DNA of 64,000 nt, taken from the NCBI RefSeq assembly GCF_000271485.2, contig NZ_AKVN02000001.1, positions 1,678,001 through 1,742,000 of the forward strand, given 5' to 3'. Numbering within the stretch: position 1 is the stretch's first letter; each line of letters starts with the position of its first letter. The notes under the pieces were generated by a model. It was not told the DNA's origin. It worked only from the letters and a program-made list of their open reading frames with translations, and ran no database searches. The DNA is from Pelosinus fermentans DSM 17108. Its GTDB lineage: Bacteria; Bacillota; Negativicutes; DSM-13327. Below, piece by piece: positions 56,331-64,000 of the stretch. A program made the translations under genes and the position numbers.

Positions 56331-57515
56331 ATGGTAACAATATATAGTATATTAGTCATCGTTATGCTAGCCATATTCTGGGTGAATTGGCGTTTACTAA
56401 CTCAATGGTTTCTTAATGGAAATTTTTCTAGTAAAAATTATATGTATTGGCTTGTAACGGGACTTGCTTGGTTCTTTATTAACTATAATTGGTGGTTCCA
56501 GCCAGATGCTGCTTTTTTCTATCGATGGATAACCCCGGTTGTTGATTTTGCTTACGTTTGGATTATCAGCGGAGTTGTTTTGCTTTGCTTTTTTCCTGTA
56601 TTATTTGCCATAAGACGGTTGCTAAATCTTACGAATGTTAAAAAAGAAACTGGTAAGATGGATGTCAGTCGTCGTACATTTTTGCAAAGTGTACTTTATG
56701 CTGCACCTGTATTATCCTTAGGAATAAGTGCTAAAGGCGTATATTCAGCAGAAAAGGAAATGGTAATCGAGCATGTAGTGCTGCCTTTTGAAGGACTTTC
56801 TCAAGAGTTAGCAGGGTTTAAAATAGCACAAATTAGTGATACCCATTTAGGACCATTTTTTAGTTTGGAACGATTGGATGAAGTATTGCAACTGATTATA
56901 AAAGAAAAACCAAACATGGTAGTGATAACAGGAGATCTAATTGATGATTTGAATTTACTTGACGCAGCAGTAATAAAACTTAGCGAGTTCTGCTCCTTAA
57001 TACCCTATGGTGTTTATTTCTGCTGGGGTAATCACGAATATTTTCGGGACATTAATCGGATTAGCAGAGCTTTGCACAATAGTCCGATCCATGTTCTGAG
57101 AAATGGTAATATTCCGGTTCAGGTAGGAGGAACGACTGTATATATATTAGGTGTTGATTATCCTTGGCCAAAAGATCTTGGAGAAAAGGAACGAACACGG
57201 CAACAATTTATGGCAAAGGCTGAACAGAATATACCGAAAGATGCTTTTAAAGTATTATTGGCACATCATCCCGATTTTTTGTTTAATGCTTTTGCATCCC
57301 AAATACCACTTACTCTATCAGGGCATACCCATGGAGGACAAGTTAATATCTTAGGAAAGTCCTTACTGCCGGTAAGTTATCATTATATGCGTGGGCTTTA
57401 TCAGGAAAATCATTCCTATGGATATGTTAGTCCAGGGACAGGACAATGGATACCCTTTCGTCTTGGTTGTCCACCTGAAATTAGTGTATTTACTTTAACA
57501 GTTAAGAATCCGTAA
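56331..57515 (+). CDS. Membrane metallophosphoesterase
   Basis: Calcineurin-like phosphoesterase of 394 residues of the YaeI/YkuE type. Two or three N-terminal membrane helices (about 5-22, 38-55, 70-100) lead to SRRTFLQ at 113-119, a twin-arginine-like motif followed by a hydrophobic stretch (YAAPVLSLGISA). The catalytic domain has DTH (170-172), GDLIDD, GNHE (233-236), HHPD and GHTHGGQ (from 331), so all five metal motifs are intact. The likely substrate is a phosphodiester outside the membrane, such as a lipid or UDP-sugar; this is unknown. Confidence 0.87.
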   Translation: MVTIYSILVIVMLAIFWVNWRLLTQWFLNGNFSSKNYMYWLVTGLAWFFINYNWWFQPDAAFFYRWITPVVDFAYVWIISGVVLLCFFPVLFAIRRLLNLTNVKKETGKMDVSRRTFLQSVLYAAPVLSLGISAKGVYSAEKEMVIEHVVLPFEGLSQELAGFKIAQISDTHLGPFFSLERLDEVLQLIIKEKPNMVVITGDLIDDLNLLDAAVIKLSEFCSLIPYGVYFCWGNHEYFRDINRISRALHNSPIHVLRNGNIPVQVGGTTVYILGVDYPWPKDLGEKERTRQQFMAKAEQNIPKDAFKVLLAHHPDFLFNAFASQIPLTLSGHTHGGQVNILGKSLLPVSYHYMRGLYQENHSYGYVSPGTGQWIPFRLGCPPEISVFTLTVKNP

Positions 57516-57520
57516 TGGCA

Positions 57521-57576
57521 TAATGATAAACAGGCTTTGCTTTTATACTGAAAAGAGCAAAGCCTGTTTATCATTA
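57521..57576. terminator. Bidirectional terminator between phosphoesterase and hemerythrin gene
   Basis: Arms of about 20 bases (AATGATAAACAGGCTTTGCT from 57522, and AGCAAAGCCTGTTTATCATT ending 57575). Serves two converging genes. Confidence 0.75.
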
Positions 57577-57595
57577 TATGTTATTCGCTGTTTCT

Positions 57596-58009
57596 TTATA
57601 GAACTACTAACGGATATAATTCTGTATTTTCCTTATCCACGCGCCTTTGAAGGGCTGTGAAGACTTTTTGCGATTCAATAAGAAAGGCCGCCGGATTAGC
57701 AGAAATTTTATTTGTAGTGGCAAAGTTGTTTTTAAATTCTTCAAATACTTGGGCTAAGCCGCCCATTTCTGTGTAAAATTTTTGACTGATGTTTTTAATG
57801 TTAAGATTATTGTGATTCATTAAAGACGGATATAAAAATTTGTCTTCACTTATGGCATGAATTTTAAGTTTTCCTGATAATTGATTTAGCAGTAATGCAA
57901 TAGCAGCCGCATTAGCTTTTACCTGTTCTTCTGATCTATGTATGGATATTTTCCCCATTAAAACGAAAAAATCCTGATGTTGTCTTTCTAAATTTCCTGT
58001 ATCAATCAT
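57596..58009 (-). CDS. Hemerythrin-like HHE-domain protein
   Basis: Four-helix HHE-type protein of 137 residues. His11 (ERQHQDFF) and His52/Glu56 (KIHAISEDKFLYP) match metal ligands; the last expected His is replaced by Arg (RRVDKENTELYP), so only part of the di-iron site is conserved. Only family membership can be claimed; such proteins act in oxygen or nitric-oxide handling or regulation. It is divergent from the helicase gene. Confidence 0.75.
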   Translation of the reverse strand: MIDTGNLERQHQDFFVLMGKISIHRSEEQVKANAAAIALLLNQLSGKLKIHAISEDKFLYPSLMNHNNLNIKNISQKFYTEMGGLAQVFEEFKNNFATTNKISANPAAFLIESQKVFTALQRRVDKENTELYPLVVL

Positions 58010-58215
58010 GGTACATCCTCCATATCATTCTTTTTCACTTCTTATATTGTAAGTATAGAGCAAAGCATGTATAGATACTGTGATGCTTGTCACAATAATA
58101 GAATTGAATCTAATTCTTCTTTATCTTTTGACGAATCCTTTTAAGCGTCGTACAATATAAGGATATAGCATGTGATTAAAGGCCATTACATAGCATGTAT
58201 TATTAGGAGGTAAAT

Positions 58216-59970
58216 GTGGTATATAATCCAACAAATCCAATGATTGTTCAAGGCGATTTTTCTGTATTGCTGGAAGCATATCATCCCGATTTTGAAATCG
58301 TTCGCAGCGGATTGTCTGCGTTTGCAGATTTAGAAAAAAGTCCTGAACATATCCATACATATCGTATTACTCCTTTATCTTTATGGAATGCTGCAGCTAC
58401 GGGTCAGACAGCGGCTCAGGTGCTTGAATTTTTATTAACGTATGTGAAATTCCCTTTGCCGAATAATGTGTGTCGTGACATTGAAGGCTACATGAGTCGT
58501 TATGGTCTGGTAAAACTAATGGCATATCCACCAATGATCGCAGAACATGAAGCCGATGAGCTTACTGTGCCTGGAGAATTTTTATATCTTTACTCCCAGG
58601 ATATTCCTACAATTATGACCATTGCTGGACATAAAGAGACAAAGGCTATCTTTACTGCAAAATTAGATGAACACACCTTGGTTATTCCAGCAGGAAAACG
58701 AGGGATTATAAAACAGCTTTTGGTAAAAATCGGTTATCCCATTGAGGATTTGGCCGGTTATGTTGATGGTGAAAAGTTAGCAATAGCATTACGGCATACG
58801 GATCTAGCAGGACGAGAATTTTTCCTGCGGGATTATCAGAGGCAGGCTGTGGATCTTTTTTATGATGGCGGTCGAGAGACGGGTGGATCAGGAGTCTTGG
58901 TTTTACCTTGCGGTGCAGGAAAAACGATCATTGGCATCGGCGCAATGGAAAAGGTTGGAATGAATACACTGATTTTAACAACCTCAACCAGCGCTGTACA
59001 TCAATGGATGCGAGAAATTGTGGAGAAAACAGATTTGCCTGCAGAAATAGTAGGCGAATATTCTGGAGATAGAAAGGATATCTGCCCAGTAACAGTTACC
59101 ACGTATCAAATGGTAACCTATCGCCCTGTTAAAAATGGTCCCTTTCCTCACTTTGAAATTTTTAATGCCCGGGCTTGGGGATTGGTTATTTATGATGAAG
59201 TACATACTTTGCCAGCCCCTGTTTTTCAAGTTACAGCTGAATTGCAGGCAAAACGCAGATTAGGTTTAACAGCTACCTTAGTAAGAGAAGATGGTAAGGA
59301 AGCTGATGTCTTTACCTTGATTGGTCCCAAAAAGCTTGATGTTCCATGGACTGAAATGGAGAGCGCCGGTTGGATTGCTACAGCAGTCTGTACAGAAGTA
59401 CGTGTGCCCATGGATTTTTCTCTGCGTATGGAGTGTGCCCAAGTTCCAGAACGAATAGCCTATCGCATGGAAGCGGAAAATACTTCTAAGTTAAAGGCTA
59501 TCGAATATATCTTGCATAAACATGCTGGAGAAGGTATATTGATTATTGGTCAATATATAAAGCAGTTAGAAGGGATTGCCGAGTATTTTGGATTTCCCCT
59601 CATCACTGGCAAGATGCCAACAGTAAAACGTGATGAGTTGTATGAAGCATTTCGCAATCGAAAAATTCCAGTACTGATTGTATCAAAAGTAGCTAATTTC
59701 GCCATTGATCTGCCGGATGCCGCAGTAGGTGTGCAGGTTTCTGGAGCTTTTGGCTCTCGCCAGGAAGAGGCTCAGCGCTTGGGCAGAATCTTGCGGCCTA
59801 AAGATGATGGTCGATCGGCTTATTTTTATAGTGTAGTCTCTAAGGATTCTCGGGAACAGGAATTTGCTCACCATCGTCAATTATTTTTAACAGAGCAGGG
59901 ATACCAGTATCAAATTTTGGATTTTGATGAAACATTGGCAAGGGAAGGAATGGGGAATTTTGCCAAATAA
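58216..59970 (+). CDS. XPB/Rad25-type DNA helicase
   Basis: Superfamily 2 helicase of 584 residues of the XPB type. The N-terminal ~190 residues hold the XPB damage-recognition-like domain (with a helicase_C_3-like part); ATPase motifs are VLPCGAGKTIIG (Walker A), YDEVHTLPA (Walker B, DEVH), GLTATL (motif III) and QRLGRILRP (motif VI). GTG 58216 follows TAGGAGG and is the start. A partner protein overlaps its end. Bacterial XPBs unwind DNA in vitro and may repair DNA; the cell role is uncertain. Confidence 0.9.
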   Translation: MVYNPTNPMIVQGDFSVLLEAYHPDFEIVRSGLSAFADLEKSPEHIHTYRITPLSLWNAAATGQTAAQVLEFLLTYVKFPLPNNVCRDIEGYMSRYGLVKLMAYPPMIAEHEADELTVPGEFLYLYSQDIPTIMTIAGHKETKAIFTAKLDEHTLVIPAGKRGIIKQLLVKIGYPIEDLAGYVDGEKLAIALRHTDLAGREFFLRDYQRQAVDLFYDGGRETGGSGVLVLPCGAGKTIIGIGAMEKVGMNTLILTTSTSAVHQWMREIVEKTDLPAEIVGEYSGDRKDICPVTVTTYQMVTYRPVKNGPFPHFEIFNARAWGLVIYDEVHTLPAPVFQVTAELQAKRRLGLTATLVREDGKEADVFTLIGPKKLDVPWTEMESAGWIATAVCTEVRVPMDFSLRMECAQVPERIAYRMEAENTSKLKAIEYILHKHAGEGILIIGQYIKQLEGIAEYFGFPLITGKMPTVKRDELYEAFRNRKIPVLIVSKVANFAIDLPDAAVGVQVSGAFGSRQEEAQRLGRILRPKDDGRSAYFYSVVSKDSREQEFAHHRQLFLTEQGYQYQILDFDETLAREGMGNFAK

Positions 59971-61732
59971 AAAATTATCCTTACGTTTGGATCATGCATA
60001 TACCTTAGAAGAAATCTATGCATTGAATAAAACAGCCTTAAATAAAATGTGTTGGTTATTTGATGTAAGCGGCTGGGTGGGTAATGTTCCTAAATTACTA
60101 CGTGAGGCTATCTTCCATATCCCACGATTTGCAGGTGTATATCATGAATTGAGAGAAGAAGAGCAAAGTATAATGGCTTTTCTATGTGAATTCGCTGGCA
60201 AGCCAGTCGCTATAAATCAAATATATGAAAAGTATTCTTCGACAGTGCCTGTGAAAAAAATTGATGCTGCAGTTACCGACTTGCTGCAAAAGGGATGGCT
60301 GCTAGAAGGGCAGATGCCTCAGTCTCTGTTAGCTATACCCGACTTTAAGAAAACACTTGATAAAATGTCTGCATTTTATTATTTCTTAGAAGCGCAGCTT
60401 CCGGCCACGCATTCTGCAATTGATAGCGGAGGACAGTCTCTTGCGGATTTGATTGAGCTATCCGCATTTTTGTATATAGAAAAACCAAAACTTACTGTGA
60501 AAAAGTTCATGGCAAAATCCGTATTGCGTCGTTTAATGTCACGCTTAAGCTCTGCAGCAGCTGACGAATGGGAAGAAGCCGCTGATGAAAATTTATATAC
60601 GAATATGACACGTATGCTTTTAGGGATTTTACAGGAGATGGGAGCCTTAAAGGTTGTAGTTGATAAAGGTGACTATTGCTATTATCAATTAAATGGGGAA
60701 AAATGGGATGATTTCATTTTTTCGCCGGCATCCCATCGCTTACTCTATATTTTGAGCTGGCAAATCTCTCGTATTCAATATCATAAGGGAGGGAGTCTTC
60801 CTTTTATTGCTAATTTATTAAAATATGCAGCCAAGGTAAACGGAACATGGTTAACTGGCGCGTCTTTAATGATGAAAAGCATTACAGATGAATCTTCGGT
60901 GCTTTTTCATGATAAAGATCCTTTTAGCAGTGAAGAGTGGTTAGAGGCAGTTGTATTAGAGCCATTTATGTATTGTGGATTATTTGAAAAGACTACGGCC
61001 GAACTGCCAACTCAATGGCTGATGGAAGGGAAAATGCCGCGAAATTTCTGGCGATTGACTCCTTTGGGGTTAGCTTTGGCCGAGTGGCTGGCAGAAGAGA
61101 AAGACCCAGGTAAGGCTATTAGCCAAATGGTTAAAATCGATTTGTATCATAAAGATACGGAAGTCATTTTTGCACTTTTATTTGATAAATGGCGGCAGGT
61201 TTTACCCATTGAACTGGAGCAGCAGCTGATCATTCAGCCAGATCTTTCCTTTTTCGTTCCGAAAAATGTAAGTCCTTATGTGGTGTGGATGTTATCGGTT
61301 TTTGCTGAGACTCAGGTTCAGGATTATGTATATCAAGGAGAATTTACTCGCAGCAGCGTACTTCGCGCGTTAAAAGGAGGAGCTTCAGTTGATGATTTAT
61401 TTGCGCTGATTGCTGATCATAGTAAAGTACCTCCCGCGGAGAATGTGTTGTGTACACTACAGCAGTGGGCCACGGCTTATGATAAAACCTTATTTTCCAG
61501 AGCAATGATATTGGCTTGTGATACTCCCGAAATGGCGACGGAGATTCTTGCGCAAAGCAAATTATCCAATTGGGTGATTGGTTTGGTTGGTCCCCAGGTT
61601 TTACTGATAAAGCCAGATGGAGAAGGGGCTATTCGTAAATGGCTAGAAAAGAAAAATTGGGTACCAAGACCTGGAGTCACTGCAGGAGAAGGGTTATATA
61701 CCTGGTTAACAGCAGGAAAAAACGAAAAGTAA
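59960..61732 (+). CDS. Helicase-associated protein, partner of XPB
   Basis: Protein of about 590 residues with a helicase_C_3 type (XPB/Ssl2-like) domain in its C-terminal half (LEQQLIIQPDLSFFVP, VLRALKGGASVDDLFALI, WVIGLVGPQVLLIK). The N-terminal ~350 residues look like winged-helix repeats. The start is uncertain: TTG 59960 follows GGGGA; TTG 59924 or ATG 59927 upstream lack ribosome sites. It overlaps the helicase stop, so co-translation is likely. Many actinobacteria have the same pair; function unknown. Confidence 0.78.
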   Translation: MPNKKLSLRLDHAYTLEEIYALNKTALNKMCWLFDVSGWVGNVPKLLREAIFHIPRFAGVYHELREEEQSIMAFLCEFAGKPVAINQIYEKYSSTVPVKKIDAAVTDLLQKGWLLEGQMPQSLLAIPDFKKTLDKMSAFYYFLEAQLPATHSAIDSGGQSLADLIELSAFLYIEKPKLTVKKFMAKSVLRRLMSRLSSAAADEWEEAADENLYTNMTRMLLGILQEMGALKVVVDKGDYCYYQLNGEKWDDFIFSPASHRLLYILSWQISRIQYHKGGSLPFIANLLKYAAKVNGTWLTGASLMMKSITDESSVLFHDKDPFSSEEWLEAVVLEPFMYCGLFEKTTAELPTQWLMEGKMPRNFWRLTPLGLALAEWLAEEKDPGKAISQMVKIDLYHKDTEVIFALLFDKWRQVLPIELEQQLIIQPDLSFFVPKNVSPYVVWMLSVFAETQVQDYVYQGEFTRSSVLRALKGGASVDDLFALIADHSKVPPAENVLCTLQQWATAYDKTLFSRAMILACDTPEMATEILAQSKLSNWVIGLVGPQVLLIKPDGEGAIRKWLEKKNWVPRPGVTAGEGLYTWLTAGKNEK

Positions 61733-61787
61733 TTGGATTTGTGCTATAATATAGGTATAAAATTCTAGATGATAGGGTGAATGAAAT

Positions 61788-62108
61788 ATGGCGAAAATAC
61801 CAAAAAATTTAAGTGACACAGCTATGTTTGGTGATTACAAAGAGAATCTAACTTTTGAAAATGAAAATTATGCAGAAGAAACAGCAGCTCCTCAGCCTGT
61901 AAAGGGAATACAAAAAGATAATAAGAATTATGAAAGTGAGTTTTTTACGCCAGAGTTGCAGGAAAAGGTAGGAAAAGCATTACTGGAGTTAAAAGTTAAA
62001 CTATATAAGGAAGGCATTGTTGATTTTGATGTTAAGGTAACAACCCAGGACAAGCAAATCATATTAACAGGCGTTCCTAGTAAAGCGGAAAAGAAAAAAG
62101 CCAAATAA
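61788..62108 (+). CDS. Small conserved-looking protein of unknown function
   Basis: Unrecognised protein of 106 residues: charged N-terminus (TAMFGDYKENLTFENENYAEE), then a part with ELKVKLYKEGIVDFDVKVT and a lysine-rich tail (SKAEKKKAK). No signal peptide or membrane helix. A ribosome site AGGGTG precedes the ATG, and it lies 11 bases before the HD hydrolase gene, so the two are probably co-expressed. Real gene likely by coding context; no function proposed. Confidence 0.7.
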   Translation: MAKIPKNLSDTAMFGDYKENLTFENENYAEETAAPQPVKGIQKDNKNYESEFFTPELQEKVGKALLELKVKLYKEGIVDFDVKVTTQDKQIILTGVPSKAEKKKAK

Positions 62109-62119
62109 GCGGAGGTCCC

Positions 62120-62914
62120 ATGAAGGAACATGCTTTTTTATTTCTTAAAAACTGGTTTCATGGTTATGTTGAGGGTTTTTATTCTACTGATGAGCAGTTG
62201 CAATTTCACATTCGATTAAAAGAAGAGCATACGATGCGAGTATTGGAAAATGCAGTGAGAATTGGTACATGGTTAACTTGTTCTTTTGAACAGATGCAGC
62301 ACATCAAAATTGCTGCTTTACTTCATGATATTGGAAGATTTCAGCAATATCAGACGTATAGAACCTTTAATGATGTAATGTCTGTGAATCATGCTCAGCT
62401 AGGATTGGACGTATTGCAGGAAACGGGCAGTCTGCAGGCTGCAGGACTAAGTGATCAAGAAAAGAGGATTGTGAAAAATGCTGTACTATACCATAATCGG
62501 CGTCAGTTGCCAATCGGTGAAAATGAAGAGTGGCTAATTCCTGCAAAGATTATTCGTGATGCCGATAAGATAGACATCTTTTCCATGTTAATCACGAAAG
62601 ATAAGGATAATAAGATCCCTCTGCCCCAGGAGTTAGGAAATGCTGATGTGTATTCAGCAAAGATCGTTGAGGATATACTACAGGGGAAATTAGTGGAGTA
62701 TCCAGACATTAAGACAGGAAATGATTTAATGCTTTTTCGTTTGTCTTGGATATATGATATCTACTTTTCCTATTCTTTTTCCTATATGGTAGAGCAAGGG
62801 TACATTGATAAGCTGATTGCTGCTCTGCCTGCTCGAGAGGAGATTGCGTGTGTGCATCAGTGTTTACGGCAGTATGCCAGAGAGCATGCTATTTCAAAGA
62901 ATGATTTTGATTAG
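62120..62914 (+). CDS. HD-domain phosphohydrolase
   Basis: HD-superfamily hydrolase of 264 residues. Metal motif pieces are HTMRVLENAVRIG (His33-type), AALLHDIGRFQQYQTYRTF (HD pair near 72) and IIRDADKIDIFSML (Asp near 153). Such enzymes hydrolyse nucleotides or phosphate esters; substrate unknown. AGCGGAGG precedes the start. No GYP motif, so not a cyclic-di-GMP phosphodiesterase of the HD-GYP type. Confidence 0.85.
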   Translation: MKEHAFLFLKNWFHGYVEGFYSTDEQLQFHIRLKEEHTMRVLENAVRIGTWLTCSFEQMQHIKIAALLHDIGRFQQYQTYRTFNDVMSVNHAQLGLDVLQETGSLQAAGLSDQEKRIVKNAVLYHNRRQLPIGENEEWLIPAKIIRDADKIDIFSMLITKDKDNKIPLPQELGNADVYSAKIVEDILQGKLVEYPDIKTGNDLMLFRLSWIYDIYFSYSFSYMVEQGYIDKLIAALPAREEIACVHQCLRQYAREHAISKNDFD

Positions 62915-62955
62915 CAATCAGAAACCAAGGAGTAAGAAGTAGGAGTGAGGGGAAG

Positions 62956-63483
62956 ATGCAGGAAACGTTAGAATTGCCTGAAGGTACGTTTTTTATTCGG
63001 ATTGCTTCGCTAAGTGATATTGAGCAAATTACGGAAATTTATAATCAAGGCATACAAGATCGAATTGCTACATTAGAAACCAATACAAAAAGTGTTGAAG
63101 AAATGGCAGAATGGCTGAGAAGCAGGAGTTCCAGACATAAAGTATTAGTAATAGAAGATACAGAGAATAAGATAAAAGGCTGGGCTTCGCTCAATGTTTT
63201 TAATGCCAGAGAATGTTATCGGGGTGTTGCTGACTTATCCATTTATATTAAAAGAGAAGAACGGAATAAGGGGTTTGGCAAACATTTATTATTGGCCTTA
63301 ATTCAAGTGGCGAAAAAGGAAGATTTTTATAAGATGGTGCTGACTACGTTGGCTGTTAATCGTACAGGCCATAAACTCTACCATTCTCTTGGTTTTACAA
63401 AGGTTGGTACTTACGTAAAACAAGGAATGTTAGATGGAAAATGGATTGATGTACACGTTATGGAAAAATTTTTATTAGAATAA
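62956..63483 (+). CDS. GNAT N-acetyltransferase
   Basis: Acetyl-CoA-dependent acetyltransferase of 175 residues, of the phosphinothricin/amine acetyltransferase branch. The acetyl-CoA loop is in YIKREERNKGFGKHLL (about 95-110), and VNRTGHKLYHSLGFTKVG (about 134-151) is the usual C-terminal part. AGTGAGG precedes ATG 62956. The exact amine substrate cannot be told. Confidence 0.88.
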   Translation: MQETLELPEGTFFIRIASLSDIEQITEIYNQGIQDRIATLETNTKSVEEMAEWLRSRSSRHKVLVIEDTENKIKGWASLNVFNARECYRGVADLSIYIKREERNKGFGKHLLLALIQVAKKEDFYKMVLTTLAVNRTGHKLYHSLGFTKVGTYVKQGMLDGKWIDVHVMEKFLLE

Positions 63484-63497
63484 ATACTGGCATTTTC

Positions 63498-63526
63498 ACA
63501 ACTGTCTTTATAGACTGTTGTTTTTT
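63498..63526 (+). terminator. Terminator after acetyltransferase
   Basis: ACAACTGTCT (63498-63507) and AGACTGTTGT (63512-63521) pair with one mismatch, followed by six T. Confidence 0.7.
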
Positions 63527-63685
63527 ATTGTGTCTATACGATATATGATGTAAATAACTTGAATATAAATTGTTACTGCCAGAGGGGGGAGTATTTCCCG
63601 GCAATACTTTTCTTGCTATGCAAGCTTAGCTATGGGGTGATAAGAGGATATGACCGGCACTTTTTAAAAGAAAGAAGATGAGAAA
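63527..63685. other. Structured intergenic stretch before the Nudix gene
   Basis: No gene is seen. It holds small hairpins such as AGTATT/AATACT and CTTGC/GCAAG and a G-run (GGGGGG), which might form a leader. I could not match it to a known riboswitch class. Confidence 0.3.
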
Positions 63686-64000
63686 ATGTATACAACCACA
63701 CTCTGTTTTTTGCTTAAAAAAGATAAAATTTTACTGGGGATGAAAAAAACAGGTTTTGGTCAAGGAAAATATAATGGATTTGGTGGTAAAATTAAAGAGG
63801 GTGAAACAGTATTGCAAGCAACTGTACGGGAGCTGGAAGAAGAAAGTGGTATACAGGTGGAGGAGAAGCAATTGGAATACGCAGGTAAACTGGATTTCAT
63901 TTTTCCTGCAAGCCCTCAGCTGCGGCATGATGTACATATCTTTCAAGTGCGTATCTGGCAGGGGGAACCAGTAGAAACGGAAGAAATGAAACCTCAATGG
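63686..64000 (+). CDS. Nudix hydrolase, 3' end cut by window
   Basis: Open frame of 105 codons to the window edge, beginning MYTTTLCFLLKKDKILLG. The Nudix box is GGKIKEGETVLQATVRELEE and continues EESGI, from residue about 32, and matches the consensus with Gly, Arg-Glu and Glu-Glu in place. The set fits an MTH1/MutT-like 8-oxo-dGTP diphosphatase (LLGMKKTGFGQGKYNGFGGK), a likely nucleotide-cleaning enzyme. The C-terminal ~50 residues are outside the window. Confidence 0.88.
   Translation, partial: MYTTTLCFLLKKDKILLGMKKTGFGQGKYNGFGGKIKEGETVLQATVRELEEESGIQVEEKQLEYAGKLDFIFPASPQLRHDVHIFQVRIWQGEPVETEEMKPQW

Noticed and set aside
57596-61732. Hemerythrin, XPB helicase and partner as a known defence system
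   Set aside because: No nuclease, methylase or toxin is adjacent, so a defence label cannot be supported.

Overview
The window is about 64 kb of AT-rich bacterial chromosome, almost all genes on the + strand, with strong AGGAGG-type ribosome sites, a T-box leader, Firmicutes-type regulators (DeoR, LacI, GntR), one very clear sigma-54 promoter, chemoreceptors and large anaerobic catabolic operons. This fits an anaerobic Firmicute. The mix of sigma-54 control, outer-surface signalling and fermentative inositol genes makes me think of the Negativicutes (Sporomusa/Pelosinus group), but that is an inference from style and no rRNA is present to prove it.

Layout. 0-3.3 kb: end of a sorbitol (glucitol) PTS operon (srlD partial, gutM, srlA, srlE, srlB). 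3.4-5.7 kb: T-box leader, then a threonine dehydratase and an AlaX-like tRNA-editing protein. 5.7-12.5 kb: a PAS/sigma-54 activator and a sigma-54-dependent operon for a multi-subunit flavin/iron-sulfur amino-acid (probably proline or hydroxyproline) dehydrogenase plus the glutamate-semialdehyde (P5C) dehydrogenase. 12.6-14.0 kb: an orphan amino-acid binding lipoprotein with a leader that carries a hairpin terminator. 14.1-39.3 kb: a very large myo-inositol region: a DeoR/IolR-like repressor, iolA, iolJ, a CoA-acylating aldehyde dehydrogenase, a CoA-transferase, an iron alcohol dehydrogenase, iolC, iolB, iolE, iolD; then a second module closely resembling Bacillus genes (sugar-proton symporter, iolG, LacI repressor, iolI) joined by three copies of one operator; then a second DeoR repressor, a second iolG, a sugar ABC transporter and a hydroxypyruvate-isomerase-like protein.

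39.3-64 kb: a CHASE3-type chemoreceptor, a DUF362 protein, a FadR-type regulator with a probable hydroxypyruvate/glycerate set (TIM-barrel isomerase, 2-hydroxyacid dehydrogenase, glycerate kinase), a binding-protein/histidine-kinase/HD-GYP signalling operon, a partner-switching set (anti-sigma-like kinase, STAS protein, PAS-PP2C phosphatase) with a second chemoreceptor, a membrane metallophosphoesterase, a hemerythrin-like protein, an XPB-type helicase with its partner protein, a small unknown protein, an HD hydrolase, a GNAT acetyltransferase and the start of a Nudix hydrolase cut by the window end.

How it works together. The inositol genes encode a full route from inositol to dihydroxyacetone phosphate and malonate semialdehyde, with two entry dehydrogenases and two uptake systems under at least two classes of repressor; the extra CoA-transferase, acylating dehydrogenase and Fe-alcohol dehydrogenase suggest a fermentative outlet for malonate semialdehyde. 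The sigma-54 operon would turn proline-like amino acids into glutamate. No transposase, prophage, CRISPR array, tRNA or rRNA gene was seen.
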